The notes beneath the pieces were generated by a model that was not told the DNA's origin, made no database searches, and saw only the letters and a list, made by a program, of their open reading frames with translations. From NCBI RefSeq assembly GCF_049243985.1, contig NC_135373.1, positions 80,726,213 to 80,790,212 on the forward strand: a DNA stretch of 64,000 bases, in the 5' to 3' direction. Each line of letters opens with the position of its first letter. Position 1 is the first letter of the stretch. Source of the DNA: Paroedura picta (taxonomy: Eukaryota > Chordata > Lepidosauria > Squamata > Gekkonidae). Made by a program: the position numbers and the translations under genes. This document shows, piece by piece, positions 12,021-24,086 of this stretch.

Positions 12021-13380
12021 GCATTGTCTTTTCAGAAAAAGCCCTGTGCCACAATACAATAATTATAACTTTAATAAAATTATTATAATTAATAATACAA
12101 AACGTAATGTGATCTTAAAGGGGGTATCCCAACTGTAGTCAATATTATTTCTCATTTGTTCCCCCTGAAATTAAATGTCACCTGCAAGTTAAATATGAAC
12201 GTTATTTCCCAAATGTTACAGTTTTTGAATTGTATGTATTCCTCGTCACTTTTGCAACTAATGCACTAATAATATGTAGTATACTCATGGTGTTTGCAAT
12301 TCTTCATCAGCACTGTGGTTCTTCTTTATTTGCTTGTTGTCTCAGAGGAGCAGCTGCCTTGGTACTGCATGAAGCTTTGGGCTGCAGTAGCCATTACTGT
12401 TGCTGCACCATTCGGCACGACTGGTGAGTCAACATCCCATCAGGAGGTTTAAAGGAGAACTGCAACTGGGTAAGAGTGATCACATCCTTTCGTTTAACTC
12501 TAGTGAACGGCACCTCCAATACCACTGTCACTGCTTGCCTACTGGGTGGTTCATGAGATATCCAATAGCAGCCTGGATTGTTAACTGATTAAGCAAGCAT
12601 ATTGCGCACTCTTTATTGATGTATGCACACCACTTCAGCCCATTTATTTCAGGCTTTCTCTATCAATAAACATGGCCTTGAAATTTCAAAGCGGAGGCCC
12701 AGCCTGTTCTCTTTCATCCACATCTCTTTCTCTGCCAAGGCTCTTGAAAATAAAAGAAGGGTACTAATTAAATTCAGCAGGGTGAAAAGGAAAATAAGCT
12801 GAATGCAACGAGATGCTAAAGTCACTGCAGCCCAGAAGTCTCAGTTTCCCTTGGTGGCCTCACATGTGCGCAGAAGAATTCTCAGTAGGAGTCCTACAGG
12901 ATCTGACTGGAGAGCCCTTGGCAGAAAGTAAACATTTACCCAGCACCACGCTCTGGAATCTCTCAGCATGCAAAAGAAGAATTCTCTCTCGGTTTTTGAA
13001 GATGGTGGTCCATGGGTGAAACTTGCTCCAGGGACACATCAGACTGCCTCATATCTCAGGGTAAACACTGCAAGTACATTGTATGAGGATGAAAATTGGA
13101 TTTTTACTATCTTTTCATCCTCTTGTGCAATAACAGAATAAAACAGAGTGAGTAATTCCTGGCAATAAAGTGTCTTAACATGTCAGTTTTTTAAATTCCA
13201 GCCATTGCCTGTTTTAAATAAAGCTATTGAGACATACAGCAGGAAAGTTATTTTGTGGAGACAAAGTAAAGGCAAAGTATGACTGATTTTTTAAAGCGTA
13301 ATTGTGTGGGTTGGGGTTTTTTTGCTCCACAGGTGCCCTTAAGGTGATCGCTAATTTTGAAATGATAACTATTTAATTAG

Positions 13381-13658
13381 AAGGAGAAGAGTTGGTTCTT
13401 ATATGCTGCTTTTCTCTACCCGAAGGAGGCTCAAAGCAGCTTACAGTCACCTTCCCTTTCCTCTCCCCACAACAGACACCCTGTAAGGGAAGTGAGGCTG
13501 AGAGAGCCCTGATATCACTGCTCGGTCAGAACAGCTTTATCAGTGCTGTGGTGAACCCAAGGTCACCCAGCTGGCTGCATGTGGAGGAGCGGGGAATCAA
13601 ACCCAGCTCGCCAGATTAGAAGCCGCTGCTCTTAACCACCACACCAAGCTGGCTCTTA
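13381..13658 (-). mobile_element. Sauria-type SINE, minus strand
   Basis: Reverse complement of the same family as 8175-8471, from AAGAGTTGGTTCTTATATGC to CACACCAAGCTGGCTC. Well preserved over full length; the open frame inside it is non-functional. Confidence 0.9.
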
Positions 13659-14030
13659 GTATATGCATCTAAGCAGGGGCTACTGTTATTTTTTTCCTAA
13701 GAAGTAAAAAATCTTAATATGAAAAAGATAATTCAAGGCCATCTATTTCCATCTCTCTCATTCAAGGCCATCTCTTTTAAAGCCCCTTGATAAAATGAAG
13801 AAAGCGTATTTCCAAAGCAAATTCATTGAGGACTGCTTCCACAAAAATACGTTTAGGACTGACTTGTCAACATTCGTATTATATGTGGTTAGTAGGACAT
13901 TGCTTTTATTTAACAGTGCAAAGCATGTGTGCTACCAGCTTTTATTGCATTACCAGTCATGTTCTGGTATGTGATTCTTAACATCCACAAACACCTGCTT
14001 TCCAATGGAATTCAGGGTATGCTCAAGCAG

Positions 14031-14210
14031 AATGTTACAATAGTGGAATAGGCTGCCTAAGGAGGTGGTGAGCTCCCCCTCGCTGGCAGTCTTCAAGCAA
14101 CACACTTTTCTTGGATGCTTTAGGATGCTTAGGGCTAATCCTGCGTTGAGCAGGGGGTTGGACTAGATGGCCTATATGGCCCCTTCCAACTCTATGATTC
14201 TATGATTCTA
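14031..14210 (+). mobile_element. CR1 LINE 3' end
   Basis: Shows GGCTGCCTAAGGAGGTGGTG, GTTGGACTAGATGGCCTATA and a tail of ATTCTATG units at about 14192-14209. 5' truncated. Confidence 0.9.
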
Positions 14211-14503
14211 ATATTACGAGGTATTTAAAGGTTCCATATTTTCATTTGGATATCAATACTTTGGTTGGATCCAGACTAAACTTTCCATTAATGGCACTTC
14301 AGTAAGCTGAGTGGATCTTGTCTGCCTGCCCCATCCAACTGCAGCCCTCCAAAATGCAGCCGTAGGCTGGGGGTGGGGGAGAACAGGGCACCCCTTAAGG
14401 AAGCACAATGGGATGGAGGAGGTAGAAAAGTTCCATTCCCCTTTAAGAGAAACTTTGGATTCAACCCTCTGGGTAGATTCTTTTTCCGCTTTTGTCCAGC
14501 ATA

Positions 14504-14622
14504 GCCTATACCAGGGGTAGTCAAACTGCGGCCCTCCAAACTGCATTTGCTGGCAGGGGCTCGTGGGAATTGTAGTCCATGGACATCTGGAGGGCCGCAG
14601 TTTGACTACCCCTGGCCTATAC
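14504..14622. mobile_element. 103-bp foldback hAT MITE with 8-bp duplication
   Basis: Element 14512-14614 starts CAGGGGTAGTCAAACTGCGG and ends with the inverse, CCGCAGTTTGACTACCCCTG. GCCTATAC flanks both sides (14504-14511, 14615-14622). TIRs beginning CAGGG and an 8-bp duplication indicate the hAT superfamily. The element is too short to encode anything. Confidence 0.93.
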
Positions 14623-15345
14623 ATACAAAGAGCAAATGGAGAGAAATTCCTATTACTTACTTAAAGATGCACGGACAGTTCCAGCCAATTAGCCATTTTA
14701 TAGGTATCCTTTGTGGCAATTTCTTCCTGAAGATGTGCGAGTTCATTCGAACTGAGGTTTGGCAGAAGCAGGCAAAAATCTTGAGTACATGTTAATCTGA
14801 AGTGGGTACCTTCCAAGACTAGCCAGTGTTTCCTGTCGTACTCACACTAGAACAATGCTTCTATGTGTTAAGCTGCAGGCTTGCTAGTTCGAGTCGCACT
14901 GTAATGGTCAACATGCTCCTTTCCCCGAGTATCCAGTAGTCCTGTCCTGCATCTCTGATTTCATTATAATTATCACTGGGAAGTACATTTAACTTTTACA
15001 AGATTTATCAGCAATGAACAAAATGCATTCATCAGGCTTTATTTAAAAGGGAAAAGAGCAAACTAGTCAGTGAAAAACATGCATTGGTGTCCAGTAGGAG
15101 TGTGCATTTGGATTTTCCTGAGCCAAAAATATACCCTCCAAATGCCATATTCCGGGTGTTTTCCGGGTGTATTTCAGGTATTCCCCCCTCTCAGCCATTT
15201 GTCAGGAAGGCTTATGCAGAAGTCAACCCAAGGATCAGCCAGGATGGCAGGGAGCTGCCTCAGCTCTGGCTGGCTTCTCTTGCAGCCTGATTTAAATCCT
15301 GACATTTCTTTCAGGTGCAATAGAGCCAAAAATTGCACACCCTTA

Positions 15346-15570
15346 GGGTCCAGCGTGGTGTAGCGGTTAAAGAGCAGTGGATTCTTAGCTGGCAAGCCTG
15401 GTTTGATTCCCTGCTCCTCCACATGAAGTCAGTCACTGTTATCTCAGAACTCACTTCATCACACCTACTTCACTAGGTGCCTGTTGTGGGGAGAGGAAGG
15501 GAAGATTGTAAGCCAAATTTGGGACTCCTACAGGTAGAGAAAAGTAGGGGATAAAAACCTCCTTCTCCTT
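15346..15570 (+). mobile_element. Sauria-type SINE, diverged
   Basis: The head GCGTGGTGTAGCGGTTAAAG and B-box-like GGTTTGATTCC are visible; the 3' part GGATAAAAACCTCCTTCTCC is degraded. Confidence 0.8.
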
Positions 15571-16227
15571 AATTTGCTAGAAGGTACTCTCAGATGTTTT
15601 TTTGACATGAAGCTCTAGAATGGCCAAGAAGTCACAACTGGTTTTGCCCAGTGCTGTTGCTGAAATCTGCCATCTTAGCTGTACGTAAGTGCAACTGGGG
15701 GCAGTGCATCGCCAACTCAAGCTTCTCCCTGCCTCCTTGTGCTCACCAGATAGTCCAAGGGGTGGCAGCAGGATTGCCAAATAGCCTGGAGAAAAAGGGT
15801 CTTTCCCCTTTAATGAGATGTTATTTACCACATGATTACTTACCTCTGTGCCATGAAAAAGTTCATATGCCTATTTCTGCACATTAAGCCTTTGTTAAAA
15901 GAGTAAGGCATTTTTCTGTAGATTGTTTTCAACTGGCAGCTAACTCAACCTCTGCCTTGTTTTTGTCTAACTTTGCACAGCAAGTATGTGCTGCTCTAAA
16001 GAGGTCTTTCTAGCCCTTGTCAGACCCAGCCAAACCAGGACAGCAGTTCACTGTGTGGCAAGCTGCCTTTAGGGCTCCATTGGTCAATGATCCATAAAAA
16101 TCCATTGACTGGTTCTCTCAATTTTTTACTTCCATGAGAGGACCCATCAGAGCCTTTCTCAGAGGGAGCATTAAGTTATCAAAGTCCCAATACACAAGTG
16201 CACTGTCTCTTTAAAACCACCATCTAC

Positions 16228-16400
16228 TTCAGAAAAGAAGAAGAGCTGTTTTTTTGTTCCCTGCTTTTCACTACCCAAACAAGTCTCCAAGGTTTACAGT
16301 TGTCTATCCTTAGGCCAGTAGAGGAGAACAAATTCAGGGCGTTTTTGCCACACTTGCCTATTTCACTCTGGATGTAGCACTGCCTCTTTAATCTCTGGAC
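16228..16400 (-). mobile_element. Degraded Sauria-type SINE, minus strand
   Basis: Only the 3' half is recognisable (AAGAAGAGCTG, then TTCACTACCCAAACAAGTCTCC). Head boxes are lost. Confidence 0.5.
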
Positions 16401-17640
16401 AGAGATTAAACCATTTTAAATTTGTAAAATTTAAAATGAGCCCCCGGAGAGGTATATAAATATAATAAATAAATAAAATAAAAGGGAAAATCCTGGAGAG
16501 GAAGATTAACAGGTATGTCTGTCACAATGATACTTTGCTGCTGAGGCAGAATTAATGGATTCTGAAAGGTGGAAATCCCTCATCCTTCAGTAACTCGGTT
16601 GTTGAACAAAGGCTGGAATTTCATCCCTCCCCAAATAATCATTGTTACTCAACAAAAAACAAATATCTTTAGGCTGCAATCCTGTACACATTTGCTTGAG
16701 AGTGAATCCTACTGAATACAGAGAGATTTGCTTGTGATTAAACATTCATAGTCTTTCACCATTAGTAGTAAATTAAAGGCACTGGATACATGCCCTCAAT
16801 CATCTTGCTACCAGAATCTTGGAGCAAGAAAAACCTGATGAAAGTAAAGGGTCTCTTGAAAGTCTCACTTTTGAAACCAACAGCCCTCGTGGGATATTTG
16901 CATGCAGTTAATTGCCAAAGCCTTTAGGCAAAATAGCTTTATGTTATTTTATTATAGCATGGAACCATACTGCTTGAGCAAGGGCTCTTGAAAGTTGGTC
17001 CTACTAGGACCAGCAGTTTTCACAGCCTTCTTGGTCTCATACACCTCTTCTGGCTAGCATGTTGAGCAATGGGCTTTAGGAAAGAATGTGGCAGGTTTTC
17101 TCTCCTGTGTTGGGTCTGCCTACTGTGGCGGTGGTAGACCTAGATGCAAAGGGAGAGGCGGGGTTAGATCGACACTACATGGGGATCGCTGTTTCTAGAC
17201 CATCTTCTATGCAGCATTACACGGGAAAAGAGGATGAGGATAAAACTAGTTGTCCCTGCTTGCTGTTGATTTTGTCCCTGCACTCTGCCCAGCAGCCTCA
17301 GAAGTGTAGTTCTAGATTTTGTAGTTCTAGATTCAGAAGTTCTAGATTTTGGATGTTTGCCAAATGCCATGGCCATGGTCTTCAGTGGACTCCAGCTGCC
17401 ACAGATGTCTTGGTGCTGCTGGAGAGAAACAGGGGATAGGCATCCTCCTTGACTACAGAGTATCTATGGAAGCTGCTTGCAATGGTGCAGCTGTGCCAGT
17501 GGTGAGCCTTCAGAGGACAGAGGAGATCTGCAGCTGCAAAGGCCAGATGGAGACCACACCCCTGCTGAGCATGGGATGACTTCCGGATCATGCTGCCACA
17601 ACTTCTGTTGCTCAGTCTGGCCACTCAGTGGATTCCTGCT
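16401..17640. other. Intronic stretch with a duplicated LINE scrap
   Basis: At about 17325-17390 the plus strand repeats TTCTAGATTTTGGATGTTTGCC and the following TGCCAAATGCCATGGCC of the I/Vingi-like LINE at 5440-5480, on the same strand sense. Before it, AGTTCTAGATT occurs three times in 50 bases. The rest, including a moderately GC-rich block at 17080-17600, is unidentified. Confidence 0.6.
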
Positions 17641-18884
17641 GCATGGTTGCCAAAATAAGAAGAGCTATTTACTGTGGTCATATTTTTAGGCAAAGTACTG
17701 TGTCTGAGAAATGTACACACAGAAAATAACTGTGTTTGCCAAATGCTGATGCTGCTATGAAAAAAGAGTAAATCTGTAGTTTACATATATGCCATGTAAA
17801 TTACTATGCAAACCAGATGTAGCTTACAAGGTACCTTGTAACTCATCTCTGCTGAGCAATAAAGCCTTTTTGGCAAAAGGCTGAGAAATTTACTGCTGTT
17901 TTCTGTCAGCAGCTACAACAGATGGCTGGCACATGCCTCCTTTGCTAAATGAAGTGGGATCTCTACAGCACAATTCTTTGATCTCTGGTGGCATGTCTAC
18001 AACACCAAGATGCAAAATACCACAGCAGAGCTGAATCTAAATATTAAAAGTTCAGAGCATTGCTTTTGATACAAGGATTTTTTTTGGGGGGGGGGGAGTT
18101 TTTTTATTGTGCCCATAAGCATATCCACATTCCACATTGCAACTGCAAGATGGGATTTTTTAAAGATTGCATTTATCCTGCTGGGTGACATGAAAGCATA
18201 GAGAAGGTATTGTTAAAGGTGGAGGGCTATACACAATTGCATCTGCCATACGCATCCAAGATAGCCATAAGTCTATGGCTCTGCGGGCCTCTTCAGTGGT
18301 TATTGCCTATGAAACATGGATTAAAAAGAGAAGGAATGGAAGGAGGGAGGGAGGAGAGAGAAAGAGAGAAATGGTGGAGGAATGTGCTCTGTCTACCTCA
18401 ATGAATTTTAGAAGTAATGACAAAATAAACTGCTATCCAAAAAAGCGTGATTTATGTATGCATAAAGGGGAAGTGGTAAGTGCAAAATCTACCCAGTTTA
18501 ACAGTACACTCCGAATTACATTTTCCCAGGAGTAAGCTTTGTTGAATGACATGGGACCTCAGTAGACATGCTGACAATGGCTTGCTGAACTGGTATTATA
18601 AGAGGGTGGTTCATGTCTATTTAGTAGTTCCTTTTAAAAGACAATTGAAACTGAACACAATCACCACTCTTTAATTTAGCTAAAGATGTTCTCATATTTT
18701 TAAGTAATCCATATTTATTGCTCTTGTGCCAACAGTGGATAAAAAGCAATTGTATGTTTACTAAGGAAAATGATGGTGAAACTGGTAAATCTCAGCACAG
18801 CCAAAGTTCCCTTTCCCTCCTCCCCAGGCCAACATCTGAACTCAGTAATACCTGTCTCAATCCAAAGACATTCAAGTAATTATT

Positions 18885-19020
18885 ATTTCATTTCCCACCA
18901 CTCCCAAACTGGCCTTTGTAGGGGTACTATTGTCCGCAATAAAACCCCCAATAAAATCCCATTAAAACCAATTAGGACATAAAAAGGACATACAGCTAAA
19001 CAACAATCCCAGAAACCACG
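18885..19020 (-). repeat. Family A repeat, copy 2
   Basis: Reverse strand matches the 3' part of 10019-10216 (GTTTGGGAGTGGTGGGAAAT on the minus strand). It is followed at 19038-19049 by a poly-C run. Confidence 0.5.
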
Positions 19021-19496
19021 GTGGTGTAACTCCTATCCCCCCCCCCCCGGATAATATCTAATGGTGAAGTGGGAAGAGGGAGCACAGGTGACACATAGAA
19101 AATGTGAATTTTCTATCACATTTGTACTTTCTTGTAATCTGGAAACCAAAACTCTTTTTGGGCCTGCATCTTGAACGGTGGAATAGGAAAATTGGAATAC
19201 TTGCAGCTTTTACCTAAGATTTCCCATCTACTCATACACAGTCCTAACCTTTTAAATCTGGCGAAATCAACAGATGCCACTTCATTTTTCATCATCATCC
19301 TTGTTTGATAAAGAGGTGACACGTTGTAACCAAATGGAACTACTCTACTGTATGTATGAATGACCCAATATCCAAATACTTTCAATAGCAGAAAGACAAT
19401 GGCATAGTCAATTATTGAAGCCTTGAACATACTAAAGGGCAAGCATATATTGGATTTATACCAATTCTGAATCAAATTGGTAACAGTTTTTTTTAA

Positions 19497-19691
19497 ATCA
19501 TAGAATCATAGAATCAGAATCATAGAATTGGAAGGGGCCATACAGGCCATCTAGTCCAACCCCCTGCTCAATGCAGGATCAGCCCAAAGCATCCTAAAGC
19601 ATCCAAGAAAAGTGTGTATCCAACCTTTGCTTGAAGACTGCCAGTGAGGGGGAGCTCACCACCTCCTTAGGCAGCCTATTCCACTGCTGAA
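19497..19691 (-). mobile_element. CR1 LINE 3' end, minus strand
   Basis: Reversed CR1 tail (CATAGAATCATAGAAT) followed by GGCCATCTAGTCCAACCCCC and TCACCACCTCCTTAGGCAGC. It is directly followed by a small tandem duplication of AATCATTCACAGTATAAA. Confidence 0.9.
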
Positions 19692-19985
19692 ATCATTCAC
19701 AGTATAAAATCATTCACAGTATAAAACCTTGCATTTTGTGCTGCAAAACCCGCTAGTATGTAGTATTGTCCTTATTACTCTGTCACCTCCATTTTGTTTG
19801 TGCAGCATTCAATACTTCTGCCACTCTCATAGATAATCACATTTTGACATATTGTGAAAAAGAACAGAAACAAAAGAAGGGTCATGGAGAACACTGTCTA
19901 ATGCTTAAGGACGAATTGTATGTGAAGTCACAATTCTGTAAAGCAACCTTGAAAACTAACCCTCAGAAACTGAATGCCATGCATG

Positions 19986-20218
19986 ATCTAAGGCAGCGGT
20001 TCCCAACCTTTTTCAGGCTGCGGACCAAGGGAGGGGGAAGAGGGAGGCGTGCCTCCACCCCCGCAGCGTGGCACTCACTGCACTGGGAGAGGCACTGGCG
20101 CCAGCATACCGGCGCCCACAAACACTCACTGGCACCTGCCCCTCCCCCTGCCATGGGCCGGCATCGAGGCTTCCATGGCCCAGTATCGGCTCGGTGGTTG
20201 GGGAGCACTGATCTAAGG
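19986..20218. mobile_element. 217-bp hAT-type MITE with 8-bp duplication
   Basis: Element 19994-20210 starts CAGCGGTTCCCAACCTTTTT and ends GGTTGGGGAGCACTG; ATCTAAGG flanks both sides (19986-19993, 20211-20218). The interior is CpG-rich and has no coding content. Confidence 0.9.
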
Positions 20219-20460
20219 GGCAAATGTGTATGACTGGCAGCCTCAAGGAGGAAGGGGGCCACATGAAAGGCAACAGAAGACATCTATATAATAATCCTAC
20301 CCAACCCAACATGATGATCCATTTGCTGCAAAATGAATCTCTTGTTCATTGTATTTATTTTACATGTCCACCACGGGAAAAAAAATTAACGATGTTTTCA
20401 AATGGGTGAAGACTGAACAAAGGGAGGTGGAAAGGAAAATATTTTCTTCTCTAGCAAGTT

Positions 20461-20874
20461 CCTTATAGCAGTGGTCCCCAACCTTTTTATCACCGGAGAC
20501 CACTCAACGCTTGACAATTTTACTGAGGCCCGGTGGGGGGGGGGTTAGTTTACTCCTCTACTCTCAACCACTGCCCTAACGCTCTCTGATCGCTATGGTA
20601 ATGTTTAAACATCCCTTCAAAATAAGATACAGACACGCCACAACAATGAACATAAGGAACATTTTATTTTCATGGAAATTTTAACTCATGACAATGACAA
20701 ATCAATGGGAACCCTGAGCTTGTTTCTCAGCAACGAGACAATGACACCCGAAGTGTGTTGTAAAGGGCCGGGGGGGGGGGGTGAAGTAGAAGGCGTCCTT
20801 CACGGCCCACCTCCAATTAGTCGACGGACCACATGTGGTCCGCGGCCCACAGGTTGGGGATCGCTACCTTATAG
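20461..20874. mobile_element. 398-bp hAT-type MITE with 8-bp duplication
   Basis: Element 20469-20866 starts CAGTGGTCCCCAACCTTTTT and ends CACAGGTTGGGGATCGCTA. CCTTATAG flanks it at 20461-20468 and 20867-20874. TIRs are related to those of 19994-20210, 250 bases away, but the interiors differ. Two poly-G runs lie inside. Confidence 0.9.
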
Positions 20875-21164
20875 GGTACTCATTTTCCTACTGTAATAAA
20901 AGTAGAGTGTGCCATCAAACTGCAACTGATTAATGGTAACCCCATGAATTTCCTTCATGGGTTTTTTCAAGTCTTGAGATAAGCAGAGTTGGTTTGCCTC
21001 TGAATAGCAGGCCTTGGTGTTCTTTCTTGGTGGTCTCTCATCCAAATGCAGACTGAAGCTTTGACAAGATTCAGTATGGACTATTAGGGCTGCTGCACAT
21101 TTAGTTATAGCCTCATTTAAAAGTTCCATTCTATTGCAGAATAATGCTATTGACAGTGAGATCA

Positions 21165-21370
21165 CAACGCCAGTGTGTTGTGTGGGTTACAGAGTATCTA
21201 GAAGCATCAGATTCAAATCTTCCCTCTGGCCTGAAGCTTGATGAGTGGCCTTGGTCCAGTCATTCTCTCAGTCTAACCTCTCCCATAGGGTTCTCGTGCT
21301 GATAAAATGGAGAACGCAGAATATTGTATGCTGCCCGTAGCATATTATTGGACAAAAATGTACCAAATAA
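21165..21370 (+). mobile_element. Old tRNA-derived SINE remnant
   Basis: Stretches such as CAGATTCAAATCTTCCCTCT, TGGCCTTGGTCCAGTCA and GGTTCTCGTGCTGATAAAATGG follow the order of a Sauria-type SINE with heavy divergence. Confidence 0.5.
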
Positions 21371-22663
21371 AAAACAACACCGATTTAAGAAGGAATCTTG
21401 TCTTAAGAGACTTACCTATTTATTGAGATACTGTTTCAGAGCCTGTTTTAATACACATTGTAAAAATTGCAGTTTATAAATTGTTCTATAGACCTTAAAA
21501 GTAAAAACAAATCAACCTGAAAAATAAACAACTGCTTTCAGAATTTTATCCTAACCTCACCCAGATTCATCTTATATTGCTAGACTTTTGAAGTATGTTA
21601 TACATGACATTTCTAGAGATGTAACCAACATAAACTTTGGTAAGTCAAATGATCACCATTTGGATGTTATAAAGTTAATTGCAAACCTGTTGATCACAGA
21701 TCAAACTCTTAATGGCTGGCCCATTGCAATTTTCCAGGCTCAACATTTTTAAAATGTACAGTAAAGACATAGGCACACAAGCAATGATACCAACATTTGA
21801 GAGCACAGGAGCCAGTAGTACAAATCCTGATCAGCATTAATTCTAAGTTCACACCAGTCAGTTGACTTTATGCACTGCTTAGGGTGTTAATGCAAAAAAC
21901 TAGGAAATGTTTTCAGTGTTGCCTGGGCCACAAAATTATTAGTATATTGAAACAAGCCACCAACAGTGTAATCCCAAGAACTGTCACAACATTCTAAACC
22001 TATTGAAGTCAATGGGTTTAGATGCTTATCGTCCACTAAGGACAACTCTCAGCCTGAACCCAGCCGAGATAACAATATGGACCTACTTTACAAGATCGTT
22101 GTAAGGATTATTGATTTGAATACACAGAAGCATGGCATAAATAGTAAACATCACTTGTTATACCCCCAAGAACATTGTGGCTATAATTCTCCTTGCAAAT
22201 TATCTCATCAAGCCTGCTTTCTGCAAACCTGAGTTCTTCATCTGCTACACATAATGTGCCAGGATGAAGAGGCAACGCTGATCTCGACAGATCAATGGTC
22301 TGCCTCAACATAAAGCTGTTTTCAGATCTTTGTTTAATCATTTGCATGCTTGCCTTAGATGGTTCTCCCTGAATACTCTTGATATCTGAATTTAAAATGT
22401 TTGGATTAAATTGTGAATGATGTATTTAGGAGCAGAGTTTCACCAAAGGATGAGAAAAAAATGAGATTTGTTTACTTTTGCTTGCTATGGGTTTGATTTA
22501 CTCATATTTCTCATGACAGGTGATGTAGCAACTTTTTGGCACATCTCGGGAATACTTTCCATCAATGTTTTTGGAAAAAATAAGCCAAATATTTACTCCA
22601 GCTAAATGTCTCGCTTCTTTTCGCCATTCGTCCCAGGCTCTGCCACGATGATGCTTGACTTAC

Positions 22664-22803
22664 CCTGCCAGTTGCTTGCCAGGTGAAATTCATTGCATGG
22701 ATGTTGACAGGGATGGCTGGCATCCTCTGCTGGGCTTTCCTGAAATCATGGGTGAAAGGGGCCATCTTCCCCTCCGAAACAATCAGAATATCCTCTTCAA
22801 AGC
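22664..22803 (-). CDS. WIF1: WIF1 exon 2: WIF domain
   Basis: On the minus strand a CTTTTCAG acceptor precedes GC TTT GAA GAG, and a GTAAGT donor follows. The 140-base exon encodes [20 protein letters not shown] and continues [26 protein letters not shown], near-identical to human WIF1 in this part of the WIF domain. It completes the Gly codon split with exon 1 and ends in phase 0. The last codon is AGG (Arg) where human has CAG (Gln), a small difference at the exon edge. Intron 1 is only about 1.3 kb. Recognition rests on recalled WIF1 sequence, not a search. Confidence 0.95.
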
Positions 22804-24086
22804 CTGAAAAGCAACCCCTAATTAACTAGAAACAGGTGGGAAATTCATTCTAATGTGGGATGGAAAACATTTTACTCTGAAGCATGTTCACATTCAGTCA
22901 AAGACAGATGCTGCTCCCCCCCCAGCTATTGAAACTTCCTACCCAGAAAACACTTGTGTAGAGGGGGAAGGGTGTAAACTGCATCTCTGCAAACTGCAGG
23001 GCTAAGAGCCATTGTGGCCCCACAGGAAAAGATTCCCTTTGCCTCCCATCCCATGCCAACCTCCAGGTGGGACCTGGGGATCTCCTGGAATTACAGCTCA
23101 TCAGGAGAAAAAAATGGCATTGTACCCCTCTGAGATCCCTGTCCTCTAAAGCTCCATACCAAAACCTCAAGGAGTTCCCTAGTCTGGAGCTGACAACCCT
23201 CCCCCCCCCCCCGCCATGACCAGGGGCGCTGGCAACTCTATCCCATGCACAGCCAACCAAAACATTGAATGCAGGGCAGTCATATGACTGGCCCTACTGC
23301 ACAGGCTGATCCCAGTTCTGGGAATTTCATCTCACTGGCCCTAGGCAGACTGGGGATCCTGGATGCAACACAATACAGCAATAGTCCAGTGACACTTTCA
23401 AAGCCTAACAAAGTTTTTCAGCAAAAGTTGTCATGGCCTCACTTTTTCAAATGGCTCGTGAAAGCTTACGCTGGAATAAACTATCTTTGGTTTTAAGGTG
23501 CCAATGGGTTTATGTTTTCCTTTGCTGCCACAGAGGAGCTCCCCCTCTGTTAGGCTCCTGTGTGACAAATTCATACTAATCCACATGACTGTAATCTGTA
23601 TCCCCTGTCTTGTGTGTACGTCTCACGGGTGGCAATATTTACATGGAGAAGCAAGGGACTGGGTTTACTGTTGGAAAGACACACAGGTGCAAGCAGTCAT
23701 TCACAGCTCATGATGCTCTCGTTACAGTTGGCATGTTTTGCCTTGCTCTGCATTCAAGGGTCTTGCAGGGGTCCGGACTCCGTTCAAAGGAGAGAGCTTT
23801 CCCCTGGGCTGCGTGCAAAGAGCAGCTTCGAGGCACAGCCGCGCGCACACACAGTCTTGTGCCACAAGGCTGATCCCCAATCCCCAGTCGCCACCTCCGC
23901 AGCGACAGCGGCAGCGGCAGCGGCAGCGGCAGCGCAGCGTGTGCCTGACCCCCGTCCCGTCCCGTCCCGTCCCGGGCCCGGCCAGCTCAAGGGAGAAGCC
24001 GCGAGGTCCCTGCAGACGGAGGGAACCCGCCGCCGCCGCGTCCGGGGCGGAAGAGCTCGGGGGCCCCCGCCTGCGCCTCGGCTTAC
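22804..24086 (-). other. WIF1: WIF1 intron 1
   Basis: A GT-AG intron of about 1.28 kb between WIF1 exons 1 and 2. It holds an old copy of the inverted-end 'GGTTGCCAACTC' repeat (about 23051-23240) and a degraded stretch near 23385-23515 resembling a widespread amniote repeat (GAAAGCTTACGCTGGAATAA). Its upstream part, next to exon 1, contains simple CAGCGG and CCCGT repeats inside the CpG island. Confidence 0.85.
23051..23240 (-). repeat. Inverted-end 'GGTTGCCAACTC' repeat, copy 2 (WIF1 intron 1)
   Basis: Contains CCAACCTCCAGGTGGGACCT, TCTCCTGGAATTACAGCTCA and the far end CTGGAGCTGACAACCC. It lies only about 250 bases upstream of the WIF1 exon 2 acceptor. Confidence 0.6.

Larger units (their letters stand above)
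1..22663 (-). other. WIF1: Probable WIF1 intron 2 (partial)
   Basis: Everything left of WIF1 exon 2 lacks a recognisable exon. I looked on the minus strand for the next WIF domain exon (EYFYEFLSLRSLDKG) and for EGF-like exons and found none. The stretch is repeat-rich non-coding DNA, so it is best read as the large second intron running off the window edge. Its repeats are listed separately. The intervals about 600-1480, 1870-3940, 6150-7090, 8480-9300, 12020-13380 and 21370-22660 hold nothing I can name. Confidence 0.6.

Noticed and set aside
12813-13019. 68-residue plus frame as a gene
   Set aside because: No splice context, no conserved motif and no CpG island; likely chance.
1-22663. Further WIF1 exons
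   Set aside because: I searched by eye on the minus strand for the EYFYEFLSLRSLDKG exon and for EGF-like Cys patterns with splice sites and found none; they probably lie left of the window.
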